From Clonostachys chloroleuca (taxonomy: Eukaryota; Ascomycota; Sordariomycetes; Hypocreales; Bionectriaceae): 64,000 bases of DNA. Of the stretch, positions 46,633 through 59,600 are shown one piece after another; position 1 is the stretch's first letter, and every line of letters starts with the position of its first letter. The position numbers and the translations under genes are program-made. Location of the stretch: NCBI GenBank assembly GCA_037952775.1, contig JBANAY010000003.1, positions 1,426,001 to 1,490,000 of the forward strand, written 5' to 3'. The notes beneath the pieces are model-generated. The model ran no database searches and was not told where the DNA came from. It worked only from the letters and a program-made list of their open reading frames with translations.

Positions 46633-48829
46633 TATACTTAGAATAGAGATAAGAATTAAGAGCTAGGAACTTATATTCTAACTAACTAGAAATATTATAT
46701 ACTAGTTATTAATAAAGTATAAATATATTATAAGAAGTAGTTTTATATTAGAAGTTTATAATATAATAGCTGGATTTAATATAGGTATTATAATTATAAA
46801 TACCCTTTAAATAATTACTTTAAAAATAATACTATTAGAAATACTATTAGTAATTTATATAAATTCTCTCTTATTATATAAATATCTTATTAAGCTTAGT
46901 ATAACTATAGAGAAAAGATTAATAATTAATATAATAGCCTTATAGTAATTATATAAATATTATAAAATTACTAAAATAAGATAAATTAATAGAGAGAATA
47001 ATCTAGTAGATATCTTAATAAAAGGGAAATCTAATTTAGTATTTTTAAAACTTATAGAAATAAATAAGTTAAGAATTTAAATTAAGAGAGATATTAAGAG
47101 ATTACTTAAACTAGATATAGCTTAATAAATATAAATAGACTGAATCTATATAATAAGCTACTTTAAACTAAAAATTTAAATATATTATAAGTAATTAGAA
47201 TATATAAGAGGGGGGTCTCCTATAAGAGGTTATTCTATTCCTCTATCTATCTAAGCTATTTACTAATAATTAGATCTATCTATCTATCTAAACTAGCTAA
47301 ACTATCTAATTTTTTTTTTATTTTTTTATTTTATTCTTCTCTTTTACTTAAGTTTAGAATATATAGGAAAATAGTATCTAGAGGGTTAGAATTAGATATT
47401 AGAGAAATTACTCTTAAATTTATTATTACTATATATTAGAATTAGATATTAGAGAAACTACCCTTAGATTTATTATTATTATTAGACCTATTAGTACTTC
47501 TATAGATAGTACTATTATTATTAGATCTTATAGATTAATAATAAATAATATAGTACTCTAAAAAAGATTTAATCTCTTTAGAGATAGTATTCTTAAAAAT
47601 ATAGCTAGAGCTAGATTCTAATCTATATTACTAATAGATAGTTAAACTATTAAAAGTACTATCTATAGTAAGATTATAAACTATCTTCTAGATAGTACTA
47701 ATATATATAATTAGAAAGTATATTTTAATATATTTATAGGAAGATTTCCTAGTAGGTTTACTAAGCTTAATAAAAGCTTTATAAGTAATAACTAAGTTAT
47801 ATATAAAAGATATTAGAACTTTAGATATAGTAATATAAATATTACTATTATTATTATAATATATATACTATATTCTATTATTATTATAATTAAAGTAATA
47901 ACTATTACTCTTTCTTAAAATAAATAACTTAATATATACTATATATTTATTAGAATACTTACTACTAATAAATATATTAGCTAAGGAAGTAAGAAAAAGA
48001 AAAACTATTAATACTTATATCTAGTTAAAGTACTTTTTAACTATATAATATTCCTATCTCTTAAGCTTTCTAAGCTCTTTCTATATCTTTCTAATTTTAG
48101 CTTACTACTAGACTAGTATATTTAATATTCTTTAGACTATTATATAAGCCTATTAGTAAGAGTTCTTAAAACTAAGTATCTGAATATATATAATTAATAG
48201 CTATTTCCCTAGTTATACTATAGTAGGGTAATATTATAAGCTTAGAGGAGAGGTTCTAAAGAGTAAATAAAAAAGAGAAGGAGGAAAGTATTATATCTCT
48301 ATATTTAGTTAGCTCTAAAATATATAAAAAGAGAGTAATTACTTATAAAGAAGAAAATAATAAATTAAAAGTTTAACTATATACTACTAAGATTAATTAT
48401 AAAACTATATTCTAGAGTATATATATCTCTATATATAGAAAGAGGATTAGAGTATAATTATTTTATAAAATAATTAACTATAAAACTCTAATCTAAAGTA
48501 GTAAGAATTATTATAAAGAGTATATATATAATACTAGAGCAGCTATATAGAAAAGAAAAAGAGGAATATTATAATAGTATAAAATAGAGTTTAATATAAA
48601 TAGGGTATATATCTATAATTACTTATTACTAGGAGTAACTATAGTAATAAATAGGAAAACCTAATAATAAAATATATATATATCTAGACTAATATATATA
48701 GTATATCTTTTTAATAAAAATATAAGAAATTAGAATTATATATATTTATTTCTTATATTTATAGAGATTATAAAGGGTCTATAATTATAAGGGCTATTTA
48801 TATAGAATAAGAAAATAAAAAACTATTTA

Positions 48830-49019
48830 TATTAGTATACTAAATACTACTAATTAGGAGTTACTAGCTAGAAGCTAGAAGTAGAATAGTTTACTTAGTT
48901 AGAACTACTCTAGAACTATATTTATAACTAGTTTACTTCTATAGCTAGAATAGTAACTTAATTAATTACTTTTTAATCTATCTACTCTATAGTATATACT
49001 TTAGAAAAGCCTTCTAATA
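48830..49019 (+). repeat. 3' LTR of copia copy A
   Basis: 190 bp, near-identical to the 5' LTR with a few G/A and C/T differences, followed directly by target duplication AATAA. Confidence 0.85.
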
Positions 49020-52000
49020 AATAAAGTATTTAGTTACTAAAGAGTAGTATTTAGAGAATAAATTAGCTTTATTTAAACTAGCTCTTTAGAAGGCTCTAGT
49101 AAAGGTTTCTTATCTCTATTACTAGTATTAGATAGCTCAGAAGAAATTCTAGTATTTATTTTATTATAGGGTATATAATTTAGATAAGCAGAATAGTATT
49201 TATACTTAGAAGGAGATAATTTTAGAGAAGTAATAAGCTATTAGTATAATATAGTCTCTTAGTACTATAGGGATTATTAATTAGATTTTAATTCTTTTTA
49301 ATTTTTCTAATCTTTTCTTCTTTTTTAATATTACTAATAGAACTATTAGATAAATTTCTAATAGTTCTTTAGATACTTAGTAGGTTCCTAGATATTATTA
49401 TTATTAATATATTCTTTCTATTTAATAAAGTAAAATATTTATTTATTTCTAATTTCTTTATTTAGTATTTTTTCTAGTTTATACTTCTCTTTATAGATTT
49501 TAATTAGATAGTTTTAATCTAGAGCTTTTTCTAATACTTTTTTAAATAATAAGATATAAAAAACTAGATAGATATATATTATATTTAGTAGTAATAGTTT
49601 ATAGTTAGTATCTGATTTTTTATTCTTAATTTTAAATAATCTAAGTTTTTTATAATCTAATTTATTACTTAGTTATATTATTATAATATTTCTATAGAGT
49701 AAATAGACTTTATTTCCCTCTTTTAAAATTAATCTCTTTAATTTTATTTTATTATAATATTTTTTTATTCTTTTTTAAATAAATTCTAATTCTATTTTTA
49801 TTTCTATATATAATAAATATAATATTTCTTTTATAAGTATAGTAGTAGGTATATTTAGTCTATTAAGTATTTATTAGTTTTAGAATTTTAATTTATAGCT
49901 ATAGTTTATATATATAAATATAAGCTAGATAGATTTTTATACTAAACTATTATATATAATCTGAGCTATAGATAATAGTTATATCTAATTATTTTATTTA
50001 TAATTAATATATACTTATAAGTATTATTCTAATATTTAGTTTAAATATTCTATTTATTTATTACTTTAGGGATAATAAGCTATTAAAAGCTTATATTTAG
50101 TACCTATTTATACTATAAATAATTACTAAAATTTAGAGATAAATATTATTCCTCTATCTAAGATTATCTCTTTAGATAATCTATAGTAACTAACTATATA
50201 TTATAGGAATTAATATATAAGGTTTTCTATAGAGCTTATTTTCTTATATAGAATAAAATATCTATACTTTATAAGTCTATTAATAATAATTAGAATACTA
50301 TTATACTATATTCCTATTATAGGTTCTATTAATAATAATAGCTTAATAATATAATTAAAGAATATTAATTACTATAGTTATTCTAGTATTAAAACTAGTT
50401 TAAGTTCTCTATATAGTTTATATCTTATAAATTTAATTTATATATAAATATTATATTCTAAAACTATAGTTTATATATCTTTTTATAAACTAGGGTAATT
50501 ATAATATTATTTTATTCTATTAAATATTTTCTTAACTTCTTAATATCTTAAGAATAAGTATTTATAGATCTCCTTAATAAGTACTATTCTTATATTTTAC
50601 TATAGTATTTTTATATCTAGTATAATATTTATCTAGATTTTAATATATATTATTCCCTTTAATATAATACCTAAGATTTTCTATACTAAGTATTCTTTAT
50701 TATTTATAATAAATAGTTATTTATTTATCTTAGAAACTATTTATTTATATTTAGATTTTTAACTAAAAGTATTAGCTCTTCTATTTTCTAATTCTTTTTA
50801 ATAAATAATTTTATAATTAAACTTAGATAAATATTTAATATAATATATTTATTATCTATTAAGTTATTAGATTATAGTAAAATACTAAATATTTTTATAA
50901 TCTATATATATTTTAACTTTATATTATATTCCTAAGTAGTAGTATTTAAATTCCTTAAATATATATATTATAACTATAAACTCCTTATTATAGATAGAAT
51001 AATTAAGTTCTATACTATATAGTTTCTTTAAGTAGAATACTATAGGGTATAGTCTTTCTTTATTATCTCTTTAGCTAATTTATATACTAATTATAAAATC
51101 TAAAATATTAGTTTTAAGTTCTACTTCTTTATTTAGATTAAATATTTATAATATAAGTTTATTAGTTATATAATTCTTAATATTATTAAATATATTTTAA
51201 TATTTTAAGTTCTATTAAAATTCTTTTTCTTTCTTTATTAGATTATATAGAGATATAATAATCTTTCTATAATTTTTAATAAATTATTAATAGTAATTAA
51301 TAAATCTAAGAAAAGCTTATACTTTTTTAATATTTATTAGTTCTTTCTATTTAGAAACTATAGTAATTTTATTTTTCTCTATTCTTATTTTATTAGATTA
51401 AATAGTATATCCTAGAAAGTTAATTTTCTTAATATAAAACTAACTTTTCTTAGATTCTACTAGAAGATTTATATTTTCTAGTTTCTTTAAGATCTTATAT
51501 ATATATTTCTTATATATATCTAGATTATCTAAGAATATTAAAATATTATTAAGATATATAATTATAAAGATATTAAGATACTCCTAGAGTACTATTAATT
51601 ATTTATTAGAATATTATAAATATATTTATTAGTTTAAAGGGTATAATAAAGTACTTATATAAGCTAAACTTTATTCTAAATACTATTTTCTATTTATTTT
51701 CTTTTTTAATTTATATTAAGTTATAAGCTCTCTTTAGATCTAGTATAATAAACTACTATTTACTTTATAATTAATCTCTAAGTTCTATAATTAGTAATAA
51801 GAATATTCTATCTTTATATATAATCTTATTTAGTTAGTAATAGTTAATAAATAAATAGAGTTTATTATTCTTTTTAGATATAAATATTATAGAGTATTCT
51901 ATAGATAAAGTTAATAACTATATATAGCTTTTTACTAATATATTATTAATATATTTATAGAGTATTTATAACTAAAGTTCTATAAGGTTATAGAGTTTAT

Positions 52001-54156
52001 AGAAAATAGGTTTTTCTCTATTAATAATAGAGATTTTATAATTCTATTAGCTATATTATAATAATCTAGTTTCTAAGGTTTTCTTAAATAGTTTATTATA
52101 TTTCTAATATTCTCTTAGGATATAATCTAGTCTTTCTTTCTTAAAGTATTTCTTTTTATTCTCTTATTCTTATTTTTTTCTAGCTTACTTATACTATAGA
52201 TTAAATTTAACTTTATATTTATATTTTTATTAATTTATTATATATATCTAATTAATAAAATCTATTTCTAGAGATTATTCTAATTTTTATATCTAGCTTA
52301 GGATTTATTTTATTTATTATAATTCTTAGTAGAATAGATTTTTTAATATACTAAATTATAGTACTATTAAAACTATAATTACTATATTTACTTATTATTA
52401 TAAGTTATTATATTAGTTTTTTATAGTAGTACCTTTAGTTATTAAGGAATTATTATATTCTTCTAATATCTAATAAAATTTTAATTTTTATTAAGCTTAA
52501 TATAAGTTTATAAAAATATTTCTCTACTCTATATAGCTAGTAAACTAATCTATTAGTAGGTTTATATCTTATAGCTATAGTAATTCTAATATAATATTAT
52601 AAGAATTTAATAATACTAAATTATATATAATATTAAATTCTTTCTCTTAGATCTTAATTATAAAATAATTAGTCTTAGAGTTAATAATTCTATTATTATA
52701 TTTAAATAATATTCTATCTAGAGTTATAATATTATAGAACTTCTTCTTTATTCTCTATAGTAAATAAAGTTAGTTAATTACTACTAGTAAGATATAATTA
52801 TATAATACTTTATAATCTATCTATACTATAAACTAATATCCCTTAATCTTAATATCTATAATAATATTAATTAAATTTCCTTTCTTAATAACTCCTAGAA
52901 TCTTTTAATTTAATATTATTTTACTATACTATAGCTCTATTATAAATAGTTTATATTATTTTTTATCTAATTAACTTATTATTTAAACTATTCTTATTCT
53001 TCTTAATTCTTAAATATCTATTTTAAAATATTTATAAGGATTCTTAATTTATTTATAAAACTAGAGATAAATTATCTATATTTCTTTTTCTAATTATTTA
53101 ATTTACTATTTATTATAAATAGCTTATTATTAGAATAAGCTTTATTCTATTCTTTTTTATTAATAGAGATAATTTCTTATTTCTCTATATTACTACTTTC
53201 TCTACTATCTATTAGAGATAGTATATTTTATTTATAGTATTATCTTATTTCTTCTTTCTATAGTTAGTATTATTATAAATATATTTTAATAGAATTTATA
53301 TTATTATTATTATATTTAGCTAGTTCTAATACTATTATTTTAATTTTTAAATAATTTCTATACTTCTAGTTATAGTATTATTTAATTTAGCTATTATATT
53401 TAGCTATTACTTAATCTTTAAGTTTCTTATTCTTATACTATAGTTTAATTTTAGCTTTTTTATAAATCTTATATTTTAGTTTAGAATATAATTCTACTAG
53501 TAGTTTATTATAAATATATTCCTTAGAATATTCTTTAAAATCTTCTTTAAAAATAATATATTATTTTATACTATATTATTAGTATATAAACTATTATATT
53601 TATTCTATAGTATATTTATTAGATATTCTTCTATTAGAATATAGAAAGAAATTATTCTTAGCTTTTTCTACTTAATATACTTAATATTAATTATTATAAT
53701 AGATTATCTATAATTCCAGAGAGTAGTTATATATCTATATTATCTCTATATAGATTAGTATTTTATATATACTATTACTAAGCTATATAGTACTAATAGT
53801 ACTATTTCTAAAAATAACTAGTTTTTAGATATATCTAGATATTATTTTTATATTTTCTTTTAATAATATATATAAAATTTATTATATTTAGTTTTAATTT
53901 CTATTCTTATCTATTAGTATTATTTTTTTTTAATAGAGTTTTATAGAATAATTCTATTAGTATAATAGAATATATATTTATATTTAATAAATAGTCTAAA
54001 TCCTAGAACTAATTTCCCTTATTTAAACTTCTCCTTAAATTCTTAGAAGATCTATTAGATTTCCTCTTATTATTTTCTAATTATACTAAGTTTTATATAT
54101 TCCTTAGGTTCTAATACTTCTTAAAAAATAAATATATTTTTTAAAGGGTATTTAGG

Positions 54157-55014
54157 TGTTGAATTGAGAGACTATAGCCACTATAAGTTAGTGACCGTAT
54201 CGCTATAAGTTAGCGGTTGCAACCACTAACCTCTAGCGGTCGCAACCACTAACTGTTAGCGATCGCTATCCCCTGTAACAGCTAGCCAATAGCGATTGAG
54301 ACCGCTATCCGATAGCGACTACGATCACGAGCCAATAGCGGTTGCAGCCACTGTGGGTCAGTGGCTACAGGCCGCTATGACCGCTACGGCTTAGCGGGCT
54401 CCAGTTCCTCTTTAGGGCTAGGAGCGTCAGCAGCGTTATTTATAGGTTATTAGGCTATATTAGCCTAAATAAGGGTCTAGAAAATTCAGGAAAAAATCTG
54501 AGTAACTTCTAGTAGCCTAACCTATACCCAAGCTACCCTATAACCAACCTACCCTAGACTAGACCTTAGATCTTAAATATCTCTTTCAGCTTTAAAGATA
54601 AGATATCTAATATCTATACTTAACTGATCAGCTTAACTAGCTCTTTCAGATAAAAGTGGGTCTTAAAAAGGTTATATATATCTATCTTATGGTTTGGTAG
54701 TTGTGAGTCGATTTTTTAGATTTCCTATAGTAATGAATTTTGCGGAAAATCAAAAGTGGCCCGGGAAGCTGCTGTAGCGGGTTTTAGAGTAGTTTTTAGT
54801 CGGTAGACCTATGAGAGAAATTGGTATATTTTTCCGGTTCCTCTCACCAAAATAAGATCCGCTATAAAATGCACTATAAACCGAGTTTCTAGTGTGAAGT
54901 TTGACTAAGTTATAGAGGAGTGTTCGCTATAAGTTAGAAGCTAAAATTTCCACTGCTGCTAGTTATAGCGGTCTCAAGGCCTAATACACCTTGTAGGCCA
55001 CTGTAATTTCAACA
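54157..55014 (-). mobile_element. Non-autonomous TIR element, copy 2 (inverted)
   Basis: 858 bp, reverse complement of 43480-44386, very similar throughout. On the plus strand it runs TGTTGAATTGAGAG to GTAATTTCAACA, flanked by TTAGG on both sides (54152-54156, 55015-55019), a 5-bp target duplication. It sits inside the gypsy relic. Confidence 0.78.
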
Positions 55015-56108
55015 TTAGGAATTATAATAGTTATAATAGTTTCTTCTTAATTAATTTTATATATTATTTCTAAAACTTTAGTATTAATTTTTTTAATTAC
55101 TTCTAATTACTTTTTACTATTCTTAGTAAGTTTCTAATTTTTCTTCTTATTTTTCTTAGGTTCTAGATATTAGGATAAAATATATCTAATCTTATTATAG
55201 TTATAATACTTATATTTCTCTATAGCTTCTAGCTCTATAGATTCTATATATATCCCAGAAGCTATAATATATTAGTATTATAGTTTTCTAATATTAGTAA
55301 AATAGATTATTTTTCTATTATAGGTTTACTAATAATATTATTAGTTATTAATTCTTATAGCTATAGTTATATATTTATAAATATTTTTTAGCTTATTTTC
55401 TTTATATAGTTTTTTCTAAACTTCTTTCTTAAGTTAGTTAAAATAATAAGATATAGTATATTCTTTATTCTATCTAGTTTTAGCTAGTAGCTAGAGATAG
55501 TAAGTACTAAAGATTAAATATAATTCTTTCTAGATAAATATATTAATTTTATATTCTATCTTATACTTCTTATCTTAAATACTAAAGATTTATTTAAGAA
55601 TCTCTATAAAATAATTAAAACTTATTATAATATTAATAATTTATTAGTTTTCTTATTTATTAAAATATTTTCTTATAATAGATTTAAACTAGTTAAATAT
55701 AACTCCCTTAAGTTATAAATAGATATATATAATCTTTCTTTTACTAATATTAAATATAATAGGAAAGTAATTAAAATATACTTAGAGTTAAATTATAAAG
55801 CTCTAGAGTTTATCTTAGATTCTATTAAATATCTTAAGTAGTAATAGCTTAAGTAATTATTCTAACTCTTATCTTTAAATAGTAATTATAATCTGAGCCT
55901 AGAGGTTAGTATATATAATAGCTTATTATACTATAATAACTATTATATTAGCTAACTCCTAGTAAGTATTTATAAAGTATATATAGAGCTAATTAATCTA
56001 ATCTTATAAGAGCTAGATTTCCTTAGTATAATTATTATTATTCTTACTATTATTATTACTATTTTTATCTATAGTATTATCTTTAATAGTTAGAGTAAAT
56101 AGATTATT

Positions 56109-56288
56109 TGTTGGAAGGACTTCCTTAGCATATGCTGTTGGATAGGTTCTGTTGTATTCTGTGTATATTCTTCTCTAGCTAGCTAGCTGGCCTACGGGCC
56201 CGTGGCCCGGGGTTAAATAGAGGCTGGAGCGGTCACGTGGTTAGGCCACGTGATCGCAAGAGCCTCTGACTAACTAGCTATCCCGATA
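56109..56288. mobile_element. Probable solo LTR
   Basis: About 180 bp of normal composition within AT-saturated sequence, starting TGTTGGAAGGACTTCC and ending near ATCCCGATA. It is flanked by TTATT on both sides (56104-56108 and 56289-56293). The 3' end lacks a clean CA, so the right limit is uncertain. It contains the hairpin TCACGTGG-TTAGG-CCACGTGA at 56233-56253 and a TTAAATAG box. Confidence 0.55.
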
Positions 56289-56424
56289 TTATTATTAATA
56301 ATAGAAGTATATTATTACTAGGTTTAGAGTATTATAATAGCTATAATATCTTCTTTATTATTATATAGTAATTAAGATAAAGTAATTAGCTAAATAAGAG
56401 CTATTAATATATAATAGTTAGATA

Positions 56425-56614
56425 TATTAGTATACTAAATACTACTAACTAGTAATTACTAGCTAGAAGCTAGAAGTAGAGTAGTTTACTTAGTTAGAAC
56501 TACTCTGGAACTATATTTATAACTAGTTTACTTCTATAGCTAGGATAGTAACTTAATTAATTACTTTTTAATCTATTTACTCTATAGTATATACTTTAGA
56601 AAACCCTTTTAATA
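56425..56614 (+). repeat. 5' LTR of copia copy B
   Basis: 190 bp, same ends as the LTRs of copy A; the five bases before it are AGATA, the expected target duplication to look for to the right of the window. Confidence 0.83.
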
Positions 56615-59600
56615 CTAATTAGTAGTTATATAGTAGCTATAGATTAGTAAAGAAGAAAAGATAGGATTTTCTAAATACTTAGGGAAATATAGTCCTTCTA
56701 TAAGTATTAGTTCTATACTATAGAACTATATATAATATATAATATAATAATACTATTATCTTTTATATACTCTAAATAGTTACTTTAGAGATTACTTATT
56801 TCTCTAATAATACTATTAGTACTAGAAATACCTCTAAAGAGTATTATATTATATATACCTCCCTATTAATATAGATAGGAGTAATTAATAAAATTACTTC
56901 TTTCCCTAACTATCTAATCTTAAGAGTTTACCCTTATAGAATACTCTTCTTTTCCTAACTCTAGAAGGAAATAAGATAATCCCTTATATTTCTCTCTTAC
57001 TATTACTCTATTTCCTATAACTTATTAGAATTCTTCTAAATAGAGACTTTAGTTCCTTAAATAAAAATAAAACCCTATATTCCCCTATTATAAAAATATT
57101 TATATATTTTAGAACCTACCTCTTAAGTAAGTATAATAGTACTACTAGTATAAACTATATTTATACTAACTCCCTTTAACTATAATAAAGTAAAAGAGGT
57201 TTTTAATATAACTAGGCTAATAAAGGTCTATATAAATAATATTAACTAGATAAATAGCCTGATCTTAGTAGCTTAGATAACTATCTAAGAATTTACTAAT
57301 ATATATATAGTATATTATATATACTGCTATAAATATACCAGGCTATATAGTAATAATTTACTAGGTAAGTTTATATATAACTTTAGAAACTAATTAATAG
57401 AAAAGTTTATACTTTTAAATAATAGTATTACTAAGGAGTTAAAATATATTCTATAATATAGTAGTATATATACTAGCCCTATAAATAATATATCTAAAGC
57501 AGCTCTTAATAATATATAGGAGCTAGAGGATCTATTAGAATAACTAAATAATTAATAGTTCCTTATAAATACCTTTAATCTGAACTTCTGAGTATTCTAA
57601 TTATAGGAGTAATATAGGAAGTCTTAAGAATATATAGTACTAATACTATAAATACCCTAAGAAAGAAGTATAACCTATATAATTAAGATAAATAAGATAG
57701 AAATACCTAAGAGGAATAAGGAGTTAACCTAATAAGTATTTATACCTCCTAGGAATCTAGTTCTAAGATAAGAACCAGGAGGATATATATATAAGTTATA
57801 TAACCTGTACTATAACCTCCTATCTAAGTAAAGTCTTAGAATAAATATAGTAGTTATATAAGAGCTTATAGTCTTCTAGAAGCTATATAATATAAAAGAG
57901 TATTTATTTAGTAAAGAACTATATAATATACTTAATACTAAAGTCAGGATAATACTAAATACTTATAAATTCTATAATATATAGTTAAATAGATTTAAAA
58001 TTATTCTCTTCTAAATCTTTAAAGAGAATATATAGGATTTCTAGTTCTAATATATTAAAGAAGAATATACCTTTAGAGAGATATATCTTAAACTAAAGTA
58101 ATACTTTAATAATACTATTAATAAATAGTAGTATTATTATAACTAGACTTAAACTAGTATTACTTTAATATAGATAAATAGAGAATATAAGGATCTTATA
58201 GTATATTAGATACTATAAAAGATCTTTACTACTCTAATAAGAGTATAGAAAGTACTTAGAGGTACTTATATAGAGAATAATAACTTATAAGCTATAGTAG
58301 TAAGAGTATATAGAGGTTTAAAGGAACTGGAAATAGTACTCTAAAGAGAGTATATAAATACTAAAGCCCTAATATAATATCTTATATTAGTATTAGAAAT
58401 AAACCTATTAAGATAGCTAGAATAAAGCTTAATAACCTTAGTAGTTCAGAATATAATAAGAAATATATATCTTATTAACTAGTAATATTAATATATTTAG
58501 AAGCTACTAAAGAATATAATAGTAGCTTTATTATATTTAAAATATATAGAGCAGATTATTTAATAGAAGCTTTACTAACTAGAACTAAGAACTATAGAGG
58601 AATAGCTAGAGAGAGTACTACTTTATTTATAATAAGCCTGGTTATTAATCTATAAACTATCTACAGAAGAGATCTGAACTATACTACTAATTTATAACTA
58701 AGTTCCTTAAAGTAGAAGAGGAAGCAGAAGAAAATAATATACTAAAAGAATTTAAGTAGTAAATTTAAGATTAAGAAAGAGTTAATAATTAGTTTAAAAT
58801 AGTAAACTATAGAGATCCTAATAATTATAATAACCCAGATAAGGAAGACTAGTATATAAGTAGTAATAAATAATACCTAATATAATATCTACTTAATAAG
58901 GTATTCTAATACTTACTCTTTAAAGAGAAGATTAAGAAAAAGCTATAAAACCCCTTATAATTTATTATTAAGAAAAGATATATAATATAATTCTAGGGGA
59001 TTATACTGGATATAGATACCTTATTAATCTTAATTATAAGTAAACTATAATTTAAAGTACTTAAATAAATTAATCTATTAATTAAACTAGATACTATAGC
59101 TAATATAAAGAGTATTAAGTTTAGAAAGGAGCTTATAGACTTACTTAGTATAATAAAGTTATAGACTCTATTTAGACCTATTATATTTTATATAATAAAC
59201 TTAGAAACCCCTTTCCTAATATACTTTTAAGATATAAACTATCTAAATATTAAGTTTAGGAATATAATTAATAAAATAGTTAGAACTATAGATAGTCTTT
59301 CTGCTCTAATTATAAAGAAATAGAGCTATATATAGTTCTTTCCTGAATATATATTAATAGCTAATACAGCCTACTTAATAGAACTAGAGCTAAGATAACT
59401 CTATTACTATTTTAATTACCTATTAGTAGAAAGACTATATAGACTCTTAGAAAGAGTAGGTTATAAGAATATAAATAGAGAAGTAATAAAAAAGATTAAA
59501 TACTTTTACTACTAATACTAGGCCTATAGCCTAGCTCTAAAATACTTTAAATTCAGACTATAAGATAATCTTAACTTTAATTATAAGATTATAATTAATA

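Larger units (their letters stand above)
40262..49019 (+). mobile_element. Complete Ty1-copia LTR retrotransposon, RIP-inactivated (copy A)
   Basis: Bounded by two 190-bp LTRs and flanked by a perfect 5-bp target duplication AATAA (40257-40261 and 49020-49024). Every frame is riddled with TAA/TAG, yet copia domains can still be read. RNase H reads LYIFIDRSLTNNKEIS near 46330. The 3' end near 47000 reads NRENNLVDILIKGKSN, equivalent to the copia NPADALTK motif, followed by a G-rich run. About 1.6 kb of non-coding sequence lies between the end of pol and the 3' LTR, present in both copies. Two later insertions interrupt it (43480-44386 and 46404-46632). It is not capable of encoding a working polyprotein. 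Confidence 0.85.
49020..56424 (-). mobile_element. Ty3-gypsy retrotransposon relic, minus strand, RIP-mutated
   Basis: On the minus strand around 51370-51600 a reverse-transcriptase core can be read: IYLNNILIFLDNLD, the YLDDILIFSDNLDEH motif with both aspartates turned to asparagine, followed by LLVESKKS and IKKINFLGY. Upstream (about 51880) FISKKNNKLYLFINYY matches the PKKNGKLRLCVDYR box. The order fits a gypsy pol running right to left. Exact element ends and LTRs were not found; the limits given are those of the sequence between the two copia copies, and fragments of other elements may be included. Confidence 0.65.
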
